A stretch of DNA of 64,000 nt from Acidobacteriota bacterium (GCA_029776225.1 JAKOTR010000008.1:62001-126000); one strand, 5' to 3'; positions 54,670-63,905 are shown, numbered from the stretch's first letter. Translations and numbers: made by a program. Notes: generated by a model from the letters alone, not told the origin.

Positions 54670-55311
54670 CTATCTGCCTGGAACCCTGGCGACGGTAAAG
54701 TGAAGGCGGAGCATTCCGACGGCGCCGGTCTCCAAGATTTCAAGACCAGCCGAACTGAACACGTCGACCACTTCCTCTAAGTCGACACGATGACTTCCGT
54801 GGAGGTAATCGAAAATGCTCTTTTTGTTTCGGTCCACCCGGCCGGTGTCGATTACCAGCACGCGGCCGCCTGGTTTTAGAACCCGCCGGACCTCAGCCGC
54901 CATTTCCGGCCTGGAACTCTTCGGCAAGTGATGAAACATCAGCGTGGAGAGCACGACATCGAATTGAGCCTCGGGAAAGGGCAGAGATTGCGCAAATCCT
55001 TCACGGAATGATACCTCGACGCCCTGTTTCCTGGCCTTTTTCGCGGCTCTGGCGATCATCTCAGGTGACGGGTCCACGCCGAAAACGTTACCCGCGGGCC
55101 CGACCTGGCGTTTCGCCGCAATGGCAAGCGTCCCGGTGCCGCAGCCAATATCAAGGACCGACTCGCCGGGTTTCAGCGCTGCAAATCGAAGGAGCTTTTC
55201 GCGAAAGGCTGTTTCCTTGCCGAGGGTCAACAGCCAGAGCAGGAAATCATAGCGGCCGGGCCCGTGCAGGATTTTGCCCGCGCCTTCACTCTTCGCTGCG
55301 CTTGTCGTCAT
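54670..55311 (-). CDS. class I SAM-dependent methyltransferase (UbiE-like)
   Basis: The 213-residue enzyme has the methyltransferase core: VLDIGCGTGTLAIAAK near residue 50 (SAM-binding loop), GVDPSPEMIARA near residue 74, QFDVVLSTLMFHHLP near 115 and RRVLKPGGRVLVID near 140. It resembles small-molecule methyltransferases of the UbiE/Methyltransf_11 group. The ATG at 55311 with AAGGGCGG upstream is preferred; ten more residues are possible. Its upstream region is full of inverted repeats. A decayed relative lies at 39.3-39.6 kb. Its substrate is unknown. Confidence 0.9.
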   Translation of the reverse strand: MTTSAAKSEGAGKILHGPGRYDFLLWLLTLGKETAFREKLLRFAALKPGESVLDIGCGTGTLAIAAKRQVGPAGNVFGVDPSPEMIARAAKKARKQGVEVSFREGFAQSLPFPEAQFDVVLSTLMFHHLPKSSRPEMAAEVRRVLKPGGRVLVIDTGRVDRNKKSIFDYLHGSHRVDLEEVVDVFSSAGLEILETGAVGMLRLHFTVARVPGR

Positions 55312-55718
55312 ATGATTGCCGCCCTTCTGAGTTGTGAACACTGTCCCAAAATGGACAACCGGTCACTTTCTAGTCTATGACCGGAAGGAAGTAGATTTGA
55401 AGAACAGAGCGCACCCCGTTATCCGATAGCGGATAAATCAGACCAGTCTGTCCGATATCTCAAAGTAATAGGTGGAACTACACAGGAAAATCCTGCATCG
55501 TGCAAACGTGGGCGGTTCCACTTTCGACATGCATTTCCGCGGCACTTTTGTGCCGATCGCTTGTAGAGCCGGCGTTTGCGAAGGCGCTTTGTTTTAATGC
55601 TGGACCAACAAGAGGGAACTGTTGTACACGGCGCCAACTTGCGGTCAGCCGGCGATCCGCTCGGAATGCTCCTGCCAGATCCGCGTAGCGCGATACCTCA
55701 AGCTGGCGGCCCGCGAGT
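55312..55718. repeat. 407-bp intergenic region dense in inverted repeats
   Basis: No gene is supported. Six inverted repeats lie within 214 bp: TGTCC/GGACA (55342-55357), CCGGTCA/TGACCGG (55359-55384), TTATCCG/CGGATAA with a 4-bp spacer (55419-55436), GTGGAAC/GTTCCAC (55472-55521) enclosing CAGGA-AAA-TCCTG (55483-55495), and CGGCAC-TTTT-GTGCCG (55540-55555). The first two precede the methyltransferase gene and could be operators. The others could form a structured RNA, or be the end of a lost mobile element. Confidence 0.65.
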
Positions 55719-56624
55719 TCAGGTGTGCTTTATGAACGTGCCGTCGTGCAGTTCACGCAAGGCCTGCCGCAACTGATCTTGCGTATTCATCACAATCGGG
55801 CCGTACCAGGCCACGGGTTCCCGGAGCGGTTTGCCGGATATAAGAAGGAACCGAATGCCCTCGGGCCCCGCCTGCACCACGATCTCATCCCCGCGATCGA
55901 ACAGCACCAGCGAATGGTTCGTGGCATCGTATACAAGCGGAGCGTTCGGATCCACGGCCGATTCCGTCAGCACCGGACGCGGATCGCTCGCGTCGCGGAA
56001 CGTCCCGCTCCCCGCGAACACATACGCGAAGGCGTGCCGCGTAATCTCCACCGCGATCCGCCGCTTTCGTCCGGGTGGCACCGAGATATCGATGTAGTTT
56101 GGATCCGCCGCGACTCCTTCCACCGGGCCCTTCTTCCCCCAGAACTCGCCGCAGATCACCCGCGCCTTCGTCCCGTCGTCCTCAATCACCTCAGGGATCG
56201 CCGCCGACGGAATGTCCTGGTATCGGGGATTCGTCATCTTCAACGACGCCGGCAGATTCGCCCACAACTGGAACCCGTGCATCCGTCCCTGCGAGTCGCC
56301 CTTCGGCATCTCCTGGTGCAGGATCCCGCTCCCCGCGGTCATCCACTGCACATCGCCGGCGCCCAATCTGCCCTTGTTGCCCAGGCTGTCGCCGTGCTCT
56401 ACTGTCCCAGCGAGAACATACGTGATCGTCTCGATTCCCCGGTGCGGGTGCCACGGAAACCCCGCCAGATAATCGGCCGGATTATCGTTCCGGAAATCGT
56501 CAAACAGCAAAAACGGATCGAACTCCTTCGTATTCCCGAACCCGAACGCCCGCTCCAGCCGAACCCCCGCTCCCTCCAAAGTCGAACGCGTCTGCAAAAT
56601 GTTTTTTACCGGTCGCAACGACAT
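55719..56624 (-). CDS. pirin family protein
   Basis: The 301-residue bicupin belongs to the pirin family. The N-terminal cupin carries the metal ligands in FPWHPHRGIETITYVLAGTV (two His) and SGILHQEMPKGD (His and Glu). The C-terminal cupin follows (FAYVFAGSGTFRD), with the tail IVMNTQDQLRQALRELHDGT. Some pirins are quercetin 2,3-dioxygenases and others are transcription cofactors, so biochemical role is open. It lies between the yceI pseudogene upstream and the repeat-rich region downstream. Confidence 0.94.
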   Translation of the reverse strand: MSLRPVKNILQTRSTLEGAGVRLERAFGFGNTKEFDPFLLFDDFRNDNPADYLAGFPWHPHRGIETITYVLAGTVEHGDSLGNKGRLGAGDVQWMTAGSGILHQEMPKGDSQGRMHGFQLWANLPASLKMTNPRYQDIPSAAIPEVIEDDGTKARVICGEFWGKKGPVEGVAADPNYIDISVPPGRKRRIAVEITRHAFAYVFAGSGTFRDASDPRPVLTESAVDPNAPLVYDATNHSLVLFDRGDEIVVQAGPEGIRFLLISGKPLREPVAWYGPIVMNTQDQLRQALRELHDGTFIKHT

Positions 56625-56676
56625 AGCCCCTCCGGACAGAAAATGCGCCCTCCTGCAGGCACATTCTACTTCTTCT

Positions 56677-57035
56677 TTACGCAGCCTTCACGAACTGCAC
56701 GTCCAATGTAAGCGTGACCTCGCCGCCTACCAGGATCCCGTCCGCCTCCAGCGCCGCGTTCCACGTCAGCCCGCAGCCCTTGCGGTTGATCTTCGTTGTC
56801 GCCGAGAGGCGGATGCCGCCATTGTCCCACGGATCCTGAGCCGGCGGTGCCGGTCCCTCCACCTTGAAAACAACTTCGGGAGTAAAGCCGTGAATCGTGA
56901 GATCGCCTGTCAGGGTAGTTCATCGCCGCCCGTGCGCTTCACCCGTGTCGAGCGGAAGCTCAGGGCCGGAAACTGATCTACATCGAAGAAATCCGCGCTC
57001 TTCAGGTGTGTGTTGCGCTGGGCGTCGACGCTTCC
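56677..57035 (-). pseudogene. yceI-family gene, truncated and frameshifted
   Basis: The minus strand encodes YceI-like sequence in two frames. SVDAQRNTHLKSADFFDVDQ and ALSFRSTRVKRTGGDELP run into a stop near 56910. In the next frame, LTGDLTIHGFTPEVVFKVEG, DPWDNGGIRLSATTKINRKG and LTWNAALEADGILVGGEVTL continue to the natural C-terminus. YceI proteins are periplasmic isoprenoid-binding lipocalin-like barrels. The first 60-70 residues, including the signal peptide, are missing because the era stop lies only 30 bp upstream. One lost base near 56912 explains the frame change. Confidence 0.85.
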
Positions 57036-57063
57036 TTGGAGCCGCGGAGAGACCCTCTTCCCC

Positions 57064-57981
57064 TCACTCGCTCCCGGCCATTGTCAGCCGCCAGTCCAAC
57101 TCGTTGAGGAACTGCTTGTCTTGCCGCCAGCGCGGGCGCACCTTGACGTACAGCTCGAGAAACACTTTGCGGTTTAACAGCCGTTCGATCTCCTCGCGCG
57201 CCAGCGTCCCGATGCGCTTCAGCATCGATCCCCGCGCGCCGATCACGATCGCTTTCTGCCCCTCGCGCTCCACGTAGATCGTCGCCGCGATGCGCGTGAC
57301 GTGGGGCTTCTCTTCCCACTCATCCACCAGCACCGCAATCGAGTGCGGCACTTCCTCCCGCGTCTCGGCCAGCAGCTTCTCGCGGATCAGTTCCGCCGCC
57401 AGGAACCGCTCCGGCTGGTCGGTGAGATGATCGGCAGGGAAATACGCCGGCCCCTCGGGCAGCCGCTTCACGATCGCCGCGCGGAGCTCCTGGACTCCCT
57501 CCCCGGTCAGGGCCGAAATCGGGATGTACTCCGCGAACTCGTGACGTGAGCGGAACTGCTCGATCAGCGGCAGCAGCGCCGCCTTCGACTTGAGGCGGTC
57601 AATCTTGTTCAACGCCAGCAGAACCGGCGCGGAGGTTTTTCGGATCACCTCCATGCTCTCCCACTCGGCGGCCCCCGGCTCCCGCGAGACGTCCACCACG
57701 TAAACCAGCACGTCGCGTTCGTCCAGCGCGGCGCGGATTGTCTCCATCATGCGGGCGTTAAACACCGAATCGGGCTTGTGGATCCCCGGCGTGTCCACGA
57801 AGATGATCTGCTCGGTATCCGTCGTCGTCACGCCCTGGATCAGCGTGCGCGTCGTCTGAGGTTTGTCGGAAACGATGGCGACTTTCGCGCCCGTGAGCGC
57901 GTTCAGCAGCGTCGATTTCCCTACGTTGGGGCGCCCCAGTATCGAGACGAACCCCGAAACGAAACCCGTCCGCTCAGGCAT
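57064..57981 (-). CDS. era: GTPase Era
   Basis: Era is a GTPase that binds the 3' end of 16S rRNA and helps assemble the 30S subunit. The 305-residue product has G1 GRPNVGKS (residues 16-23), G3 DTPG (63-66) and G4 NKID near 127. A C-terminal KH domain contains TRIAATIYVEREGQKAIVIG and GSMLKRIGTLAREEIERLL. Its ATG overlaps the stop region of the CorC-like gene by 8 bp. It is the last gene of the phoH-ybeY-corC-era unit. A copy of its last 20 codons lies at 43.0 kb. Confidence 0.97.
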   Translation of the reverse strand: MPERTGFVSGFVSILGRPNVGKSTLLNALTGAKVAIVSDKPQTTRTLIQGVTTTDTEQIIFVDTPGIHKPDSVFNARMMETIRAALDERDVLVYVVDVSREPGAAEWESMEVIRKTSAPVLLALNKIDRLKSKAALLPLIEQFRSRHEFAEYIPISALTGEGVQELRAAIVKRLPEGPAYFPADHLTDQPERFLAAELIREKLLAETREEVPHSIAVLVDEWEEKPHVTRIAATIYVEREGQKAIVIGARGSMLKRIGTLAREEIERLLNRKVFLELYVKVRPRWRQDKQFLNELDWRLTMAGSE

Positions 57982-59239
57982 GGCTTGCCGTCTCCGCTTT
58001 GGAAACGCGTACCTGCTCGACGCGCAAATCGTTGCCGGCCAGCACCTCGATCCGGATTCCGTCGCGCTCGACGAACTCTCCCGGATGCGGCACCCTGCCC
58101 AGCCACTCCATGAGCAGCCCGCCGATGGTCGTCGAGCCGGGCTGTTCTGCGGGGTGGAAGTCCATCAGCTCCTCCAGGCGGTCCAGGCCGAAATTGCCGG
58201 ATACGATGTAGTGGCCTTGCGTGTCCTGGCTGACGTCAAGCCCGGGCTCGTGCTCGTCGCGTATCTCGCCGAACACCTCTTCCACCAAATCTTCCATCGT
58301 TACCAGCCCGGCCGTGTTGCCGTATTCGTCCACCACGATCGCCATGTGCGCGCGGTCGGCCTGCATCTCGCGGAGCAAATCGCTCACCGGTTTGGTCTCC
58401 GGGACGAAACGGATCGTCCGCGCGAGCTCTCTCACCTTCCGCTTCTTGCGGTCGCTTTCCTCCAGTTCGAGCATGTCCCGCACGTGAACAAAGCCGATGA
58501 TGGAGTCGATCGAGCCCTCGTAAACCGGAATGCGCGAATACTGTTCGTCGATGACGAGCTGGCGCAGGTCTTCCAGCGTCTTGTCCGCCGAAATCGCCAC
58601 CATGTCCGGCCGCGGGGTCATCACCTCGCGGACCCGCTTGTCTCCGAACGCCACCACCGACTGGATCAGCTCGCCGTCCCGCTCCTCGATCAGCCCTTCC
58701 TCGGTGCCCGCCGCGATCAGCGCTTCCAGATTGTCCGCCGGCGTCGGCTCTTCCTTCTCGGTGTCGCTGACATCGGTCAGATCCGTCAGCGACTGGAAGA
58801 AGCCGAAGATTGTCACCAGCGGGCTCAGCACGATCGCAGTGAGGCGGAACAGCGGCATCAGCGGCAGCAGCCACCGCCCGCTGCTCCGGCGGTAAAGCAC
58901 GTGCGGCGCAACGTAAGTGGTAAGCAGCATCGTCAGCCACGAGAATACGGCCGCCTCGATCACCGGGCGCAGCACATTGCCCTTCCAGAATCCGGGATTC
59001 AAGAGCAGGAACACCAATCCTAATAACAGCAGCAGCGTGTGCTTGACTACGGAAAACGTGAGTACGCCGCGATCGTGAGGCAGCCGCAGCCAGCCGTAGA
59101 GGGATTCTTTAAAAAGCTCGAGCGCGGGCTTTTCGCGCGGGCGCAGCCGCATCGCCTCGTAATACAGAAGTTGCAGCGAGGTCACGGCCACCAGGGACAG
59201 CCCAATGAAAATCGCAGCGCCGATAAATAGAGCAGTCAT
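57974..59239 (-). CDS. CorC/HlyC (CNNM) family transporter-like protein
   Basis: The 421-residue protein has an N-terminal DUF21/CNNM membrane domain (about residues 1-170, three to four helices). A CBS pair follows at about 190-330 (REVMTPRPDMVAISADKTLE, SRIPVYEGSIDSIIGFVHVR, AIVVDEYGNTAGLVTMEDL). It ends with a CorC_HlyC domain at about 340-420. Members are linked to magnesium or cobalt efflux; the old hemolysin label is misleading. It lies between ybeY (4-bp gap) and era (8-bp overlap), as in many bacteria. Confidence 0.93.
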   Translation of the reverse strand: MTALFIGAAIFIGLSLVAVTSLQLLYYEAMRLRPREKPALELFKESLYGWLRLPHDRGVLTFSVVKHTLLLLLGLVFLLLNPGFWKGNVLRPVIEAAVFSWLTMLLTTYVAPHVLYRRSSGRWLLPLMPLFRLTAIVLSPLVTIFGFFQSLTDLTDVSDTEKEEPTPADNLEALIAAGTEEGLIEERDGELIQSVVAFGDKRVREVMTPRPDMVAISADKTLEDLRQLVIDEQYSRIPVYEGSIDSIIGFVHVRDMLELEESDRKKRKVRELARTIRFVPETKPVSDLLREMQADRAHMAIVVDEYGNTAGLVTMEDLVEEVFGEIRDEHEPGLDVSQDTQGHYIVSGNFGLDRLEELMDFHPAEQPGSTTIGGLLMEWLGRVPHPGEFVERDGIRIEVLAGNDLRVEQVRVSKAETASHA

Positions 59240-59243
59240 GGCG

Positions 59244-59702
59244 CTACGCTTCCATTCCCACGGGCTGGCGCTCGATCAACCCGGCCGGCAGTTTGAGCTG
59301 CTCGCGAAACCGCTTTTCGGCGCGGGCCATGCGCCCCCGGTCGCGCTCGTGATCCATGCCGAGCAGGTGGAGCAGCCCGTGCAGCATCAGGATCCCGATC
59401 TCTTCCTCCACCGAGTGCCCATACTCCCGCGCCTGCTCCGCCGCGCGCGCCGCGGATATGGCGATTTCTCCCAGGAACCCGTCGGGATCGCCCGAAGGGA
59501 AAGACAACACATCGGTGGGATAATCGCGCCCCAAGAACTGCCGGTTCAGGCGCCGCAGTTCCCGGTCCCCGGTAATCAGGCAGCAGAATTGGCGGCCGGG
59601 AGCCACCTTCGCCTGCAAGGATGAAACAAACTCTCGGAGCGCCCGGCGCCGCAGGCCGCGTACGCCGGGACGAAAAATGAGACTTTCCGGAGGGTCCGAC
59701 AT
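59244..59702 (-). CDS. ybeY: endoribonuclease YbeY (rRNA maturation factor)
   Basis: YbeY is a metal-dependent endoribonuclease needed for 16S rRNA 3'-end maturation and ribosome quality control. The 152-residue product has the zinc motif H-x3-H-x5-H at residues 108, 112 and 118 (LMLHGLLHLLGMDHERD). It also has the conserved YPTDVLSFPSGDPDG and EEEIGILM segments. It starts 9 bp after phoH ends and is followed 4 bp later by the CorC-like gene. Confidence 0.97.
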   Translation of the reverse strand: MSDPPESLIFRPGVRGLRRRALREFVSSLQAKVAPGRQFCCLITGDRELRRLNRQFLGRDYPTDVLSFPSGDPDGFLGEIAISAARAAEQAREYGHSVEEEIGILMLHGLLHLLGMDHERDRGRMARAEKRFREQLKLPAGLIERQPVGMEA

Positions 59703-59711
59703 GGGAGCGAA

Positions 59712-60752
59712 TCAGGCCTGGGGCGGAACGGGAGCGCCGTTCGCGCTCTCCCTAGACCGTTCGGCCGGCAGGTCGCCGAGCTTTAGGGAAAGCTGGCTTC
59801 CGGCCCCGTTCGCCTCCTGGTATCTCTCGTACGCCCTCACGATGCGCTGCACGAGCGGGTGCCGCACGACGTCCCGCTCGTCGAAGTTAATGAAGCTGAT
59901 GCCTGCCACGCCGCGAAGCACTTCCTCGGCGTGAACCAGGCCGCTGCGCTTCCCCGCCGGCAGGTCGATCTGCGTCACGTCGCCGTTTACAACCATCTTC
60001 GAGTTGAAGCCATGGCGCGTCAGCACCATCTTCATCTGCTCGGGCGTGCTGTTCTGCGCCTCGTCCACGATTATAAAGCTATCGTTCAGCGTGCGCCCGC
60101 GCATGAAGGCGATGGGGGCCACCTCGATGATGTTGCGCTCGAGAAACTTTTCCACTTTTTCGATCTCGAGCATGTCGTACAGCGCGTCGTACAGCGGGCG
60201 GAGGTACGGGTCTACTTTTTCCTGGAGTGTGCCTGGCAGAAATCCGAGGCGCTCGCCGGCCTCAACCGCCGGGCGCGTCAAAATGATGCGGCTTACCTTC
60301 TTTCCCAGCAGCGCTGAAACGCCCATTGCGACAGCCAGGTAGGTTTTTCCTGTGCCGGCCGGGCCGATGCCGAACACCAGGTCGTTGCGCTCGATCGCTT
60401 CCAGATACCTTTGCTGGTTGATCGTCTTGGGCACTACGGTCTTCTTGCCGAAGTTGCGCTGCCGCCCGCTCAGAACCAGGTTGCGCAGGCTCACTTCCCG
60501 GTCCTCCATCACCACGCGGAGATAGCTGTTGAGGTCGCCGTTCCCAAATACGTAGCCCTCTCTCACCAGGTCGTTGTATTCTTCCAGGATTGTTCCGGCG
60601 CGAGCGACATCCGCCTCGGCGCCCTCGAGTTCAAGGCTGTCGTTGAGGAGTTGAGTGCTGACATTCAGCCCTGTTTCAATCAGCCGGATGTTTTCGTCAT
60701 TCGTGCCGAACAGGGACTCAATGCCGCGGGTGATCGGTACGGAAACTTTCAT
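59712..60752 (-). CDS. PhoH family ATPase (YbeZ-like)
   Basis: The 346-residue protein has the PhoH ATPase core with Walker A GPAGTGKTYLAVAMG near residue 135 and Walker B FIIVDEAQNSTPEQM near 225. The N-terminal KH-like segment of YbeZ-type members precedes it. YbeZ works with YbeY in rRNA processing and its gene usually precedes ybeY, as here. AAGGA abuts the ATG directly, an unusual spacing, yet no other start fits. A perfect TATAAT on the minus strand 134 bp upstream (60886-60891) is a candidate -10 box for the operon. Confidence 0.94.
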   Translation of the reverse strand: MKVSVPITRGIESLFGTNDENIRLIETGLNVSTQLLNDSLELEGAEADVARAGTILEEYNDLVREGYVFGNGDLNSYLRVVMEDREVSLRNLVLSGRQRNFGKKTVVPKTINQQRYLEAIERNDLVFGIGPAGTGKTYLAVAMGVSALLGKKVSRIILTRPAVEAGERLGFLPGTLQEKVDPYLRPLYDALYDMLEIEKVEKFLERNIIEVAPIAFMRGRTLNDSFIIVDEAQNSTPEQMKMVLTRHGFNSKMVVNGDVTQIDLPAGKRSGLVHAEEVLRGVAGISFINFDERDVVRHPLVQRIVRAYERYQEANGAGSQLSLKLGDLPAERSRESANGAPVPPQA

Positions 60753-61063
60753 TCCTTAGGAAGCTTCTTACCTCCAAACGGATTTTGCGTCAAGCGTGTT
60801 CGGTAACCGGGATCTTTTTCAGGATTTGCACCGTGGAGGGACACTCGATACCGCGAACGCAGACGCGGACTGAACATCTATCCCGATTATATAACACATT
60901 GCGCGAAGCTTCCGGCCTGTTTATCGCCGAAACATCTTGTTAACACTGCCATGTAGCGGCCGGGCATGGCCCCAGGCTTACAGCTTGCGCTCTAATTCGG
61001 ACAGCGCCGGCGAGACCCGGCCCGCCGCTTCCCCGGCCAGGGTCCGCTGCTATCATATGAGCA
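60753..61063. other. 311-bp divergent intergenic region
   Basis: No gene is seen. It holds a TATAAT on the minus strand at 60886-60891 in an A+T-rich patch, a candidate promoter for the phoH operon. No matching -35 hexamer is obvious. The start of the plus-strand TPR gene at 61064 has no strong ribosome-binding site. Confidence 0.5.
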
Positions 61064-62725
61064 ATGTGGAAGCTGCTGCCAGCGCTGTTGATCGCCTTGG
61101 CCGCTGCCGCCGACGACCGCTGGGTTCAGTTCCGTTCCGGTCCTTTCCACCTGATCAGCAACGCCGGCGAGGAATCCGCCCGGGACACGCTCAACGAGCT
61201 CGAGCAGATCCGCCACGCTGCCGGTACGGTCCTCGGCAAGCCTGAGTTGACCACCATCTGGCCCATCCGCGTGCTTCTCCTTAAAACGGGCCAGCCTTCC
61301 ACGCCGGCGCTCTCGCGCGATGCCTATATCTCCGCTCTCGTGGCCAAAGCCCCCATTCCCCGCGAGTGGCTTCGCGAGTGCATCCGGATCCTGATTGAAT
61401 CAAACGCCAGGCGCATGCCGGCAGAAATCGAAGCGGGACTCGCCGATTTCTACTCCACCGCCACAGTCAAGCGCACCGTCATTACGCTCGGCGCTCCGCT
61501 TCCGCCCGCCGAACGGAATCCCGCGTGGGCGAGAATTCACCTGCTAACGGTCGATCCCGAGTACTACGGCAAGCTTCGCGTGCTGCTCCACAACCTTCAG
61601 CAAGGCGCCGACCCCGACCCCGCTTACCGCAACGCCTTTGGGAAGACGCCCGATGCGATCGACAAGGAAGCCGCCGCCTACCTCGCCGCGGGTAAGTTCT
61701 CCACTATCACTCTCAGCGGCCGTCCGCTCAATCCGCGCCGCGATTTCTTCCCTGAGAAGGTCGAGCCCGTGGTGGCCCAAATCGCGCTCGCCGACCTGAA
61801 GCCCGCCCGCGCCGCCTACGAGGCGTTGCTCGCGCAGGCGCCCGCCGAAGCCCACGAGGGCCTTGGGTTTCTGGCGCTCCAGGAGAACCGCCCGGAAGAG
61901 GCCCGCAAGGAGTTCGCCGCCGCCACGGCCGCCGGCAGCAAGAGCGCGCGCACCTGGCTCGAACTGGGGCGCCTCGACCGCGAACAGGCACTGCCCGCGC
62001 TCTCCAAAGCCGCGGAACTGAACCCCGCATGGTCCGAGCCCCACGTCCTGCTCGCGGAAATTGAAACGGACCCCAGCCGCAAGCTCCACCACCTCAAACT
62101 GGCCGCTGATCTGGCGCCCCGCAGCGCCGAACGGTGGCGCGCCCTGGCCGAGTTCAACATGGCCCACAACCGCTATCCGGAGGCCGCGAAAGCCTGGACG
62201 GCCGCGCAGGCCGCAGCAGTCGACGAGACCGAGCGCGCCCGCATGCGCGACGCCCGCCTGGACATCGAGCGGAAGCGGCTGGAGTACGAAGCCGCCGAGC
62301 GCAGGCGCCGCGAAGAGGAAAAGATGCGGGATATCCAGCGCGTGAAGGATGAGGCCATGGCGCGCATCCGCGCTGCCGAAGAGCGGGCCAACCGCGACGC
62401 GCCCCCGCCGCCGCCCGATCGCCAGATAGTTGCCTGGTGGGAAGGCCCGGCGCCCGACGCACACGTCACCGGCCGCCTCACGCAAATCGATTGCGTCGGC
62501 CAGCTCCTGCGGCTTGTCATCCAATCCGGAGAAGGCAAATCCGTTCGCCTGCTGATCCGCGACCCCGCCAAGGTGATCGTCATGAACCCGGCGAGCGAAG
62601 CGGCGTTCGCGTGCGGCGCGCAGCGCCCGGTTCGCACCGTGAAGGTCGAGTATTTCGCCAAAAGCGACGAGAAACTGGTCACTGTAGGTGAGGTCGCCAC
62701 CATCGAGTACCTGCCCACGCCCTGA
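61064..62725 (+). CDS. secreted TPR-repeat protein with C-terminal coiled coil and beta domain
   Basis: The 553-residue protein has a signal peptide (MWKLLPALLIALAAA). Its N-terminal region (about 17-210) starts RWVQFRSGPFHLISNAGEES and resembles peptidase-like DUF domains of acidobacterial TPR proteins, but I see no HExxH zinc motif. TPR units run from about residue 225 to 390. A highly charged coiled coil follows at about 390-445 (ERKRLEYEAAERRRREEEKM), then a Pro run and a C-terminal beta domain (VTGRLTQIDCVGQLLRLVIQ). Function is unknown. The MFS gene starts one base after its stop, so the two are co-transcribed. Confidence 0.82.
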   Translation: MWKLLPALLIALAAAADDRWVQFRSGPFHLISNAGEESARDTLNELEQIRHAAGTVLGKPELTTIWPIRVLLLKTGQPSTPALSRDAYISALVAKAPIPREWLRECIRILIESNARRMPAEIEAGLADFYSTATVKRTVITLGAPLPPAERNPAWARIHLLTVDPEYYGKLRVLLHNLQQGADPDPAYRNAFGKTPDAIDKEAAAYLAAGKFSTITLSGRPLNPRRDFFPEKVEPVVAQIALADLKPARAAYEALLAQAPAEAHEGLGFLALQENRPEEARKEFAAATAAGSKSARTWLELGRLDREQALPALSKAAELNPAWSEPHVLLAEIETDPSRKLHHLKLAADLAPRSAERWRALAEFNMAHNRYPEAAKAWTAAQAAAVDETERARMRDARLDIERKRLEYEAAERRRREEEKMRDIQRVKDEAMARIRAAEERANRDAPPPPPDRQIVAWWEGPAPDAHVTGRLTQIDCVGQLLRLVIQSGEGKSVRLLIRDPAKVIVMNPASEAAFACGAQRPVRTVKVEYFAKSDEKLVTVGEVATIEYLPTP

Positions 62726-62726
62726 T

Positions 62727-63905
62727 ATGCGGCTGCGGTGGGTTGTACTCGGCGTCTTTGTCCTGTCGTCCGGGCTGAATTACCTCGATCGCCAGATCCT
62801 GCCCGCGCTCGCCCCGGCGCTGCGCGAAGAATTCCACCTCACCAACGCGGATTACGGCTTGGTTCTGGCCGCATTTTCGATCGCATACGCGCTGTCCGCG
62901 CCGCTGGCCGGGCTGTTCATCGATCGCGTCGGGCTGAACCGCGGCGCCAGTCTGTCGGTCGGGCTGTGGTCGCTAGCCGGGATCGCCACTGCGTTTGCCG
63001 GCGGTCTGCCCGGGCTGGCCGCTTGCCGGGCGTGGCTCGGCGTGGCGCAGGCTGGCGGCGTGCCGGCCGCGGGCAAGGCCATCGCCACCTATCTGCCGCC
63101 CGAGGAACGGGCGCTCGGCCACGCGCTGAGCCAGGCCGGGTTGAGCTGCGGAGCGATGCTCGCGCCCCCGCTCGCCATCTGGCTGGCCACTCATTACGGC
63201 TGGCGCTCCGCGTTCCTGGTCACCGGCGCCGCCGGTCTGCTCTGGATCCCGCTGTGGAACCGCGTCGCCCGCCTCGCGCCGCATAAAATCTTCCCTTCCG
63301 CGCGGCCCGGACTCCGCGCGGCCGAGGTCTTCCGCGACCGCCAGCTTTGGGCGTTCGTTGCCGCCACGGTACTCGGCATGGTGGTCTACACCCTCTGGAC
63401 CAACTGGACTACGGTGTACCTGGTCCAGGAGCGCGGCTTCTCGCTCGCGGGCACGGCTGCGGTCGCCTGTCTGCCGCCTGTTTTCTTCAATCTCGGAGGG
63501 ATTGCCGGGGGCTCGCTCTCGATGCGCTGGATTCGGGCGGGCCGGCAGCCTTTCGATGCGCGGCTGCGCGCGTGCCTGCTCAGCGCGGTCGCGCTTTTCG
63601 CGACGGCGGCCGTGCCGCTGATGCCCACCGCCGGGTGGGCGATCGCCATGATCTGCCTGAGCGCCTTCTGGTCGTCCTCGCTGAGTGTGAACCTCTACTC
63701 GCTGCCGCTTGACGTTTTCGGCGCCGGGCGGGCAGCCTTCACGAGCTCCGTGCTGACGGCAGCGTACGGCGCCATGCAGGCGGTCTTCTCCCCGATGGCC
63801 GGGCTGTTGATCGATCTGCTGGGTTTTCAGCCGGTCTGCTTCGCTGTCGCGGTACTGCCGCTGATGGCCTGCGCCCTGTTGTACCGTGTACGGCCGAAGA
63901 CCTGA
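62727..63905 (+). CDS. MFS transporter (hexuronate/organic anion type)
   Basis: The 392-residue protein has twelve predicted helices. The first helix motif SGLNYLDRQILPALAPALRE and the loop GLFIDRVGLNRGAS match the anion:cation symporter group of the major facilitator family, which includes ExuT-like sugar-acid transporters. The ATG at 62727 comes one base after the previous stop and is preferred over an in-frame GTG-like extension to 62688 inside the upstream gene. The substrate is inferred only at group level. Confidence 0.9.
   Translation: MRLRWVVLGVFVLSSGLNYLDRQILPALAPALREEFHLTNADYGLVLAAFSIAYALSAPLAGLFIDRVGLNRGASLSVGLWSLAGIATAFAGGLPGLAACRAWLGVAQAGGVPAAGKAIATYLPPEERALGHALSQAGLSCGAMLAPPLAIWLATHYGWRSAFLVTGAAGLLWIPLWNRVARLAPHKIFPSARPGLRAAEVFRDRQLWAFVAATVLGMVVYTLWTNWTTVYLVQERGFSLAGTAAVACLPPVFFNLGGIAGGSLSMRWIRAGRQPFDARLRACLLSAVALFATAAVPLMPTAGWAIAMICLSAFWSSSLSVNLYSLPLDVFGAGRAAFTSSVLTAAYGAMQAVFSPMAGLLIDLLGFQPVCFAVAVLPLMACALLYRVRPKT

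Noticed and set aside
55472-55555. End of an insertion sequence
   Set aside because: Inverted repeats are present, but no transposase remnant or target duplication could be recognised on either side.
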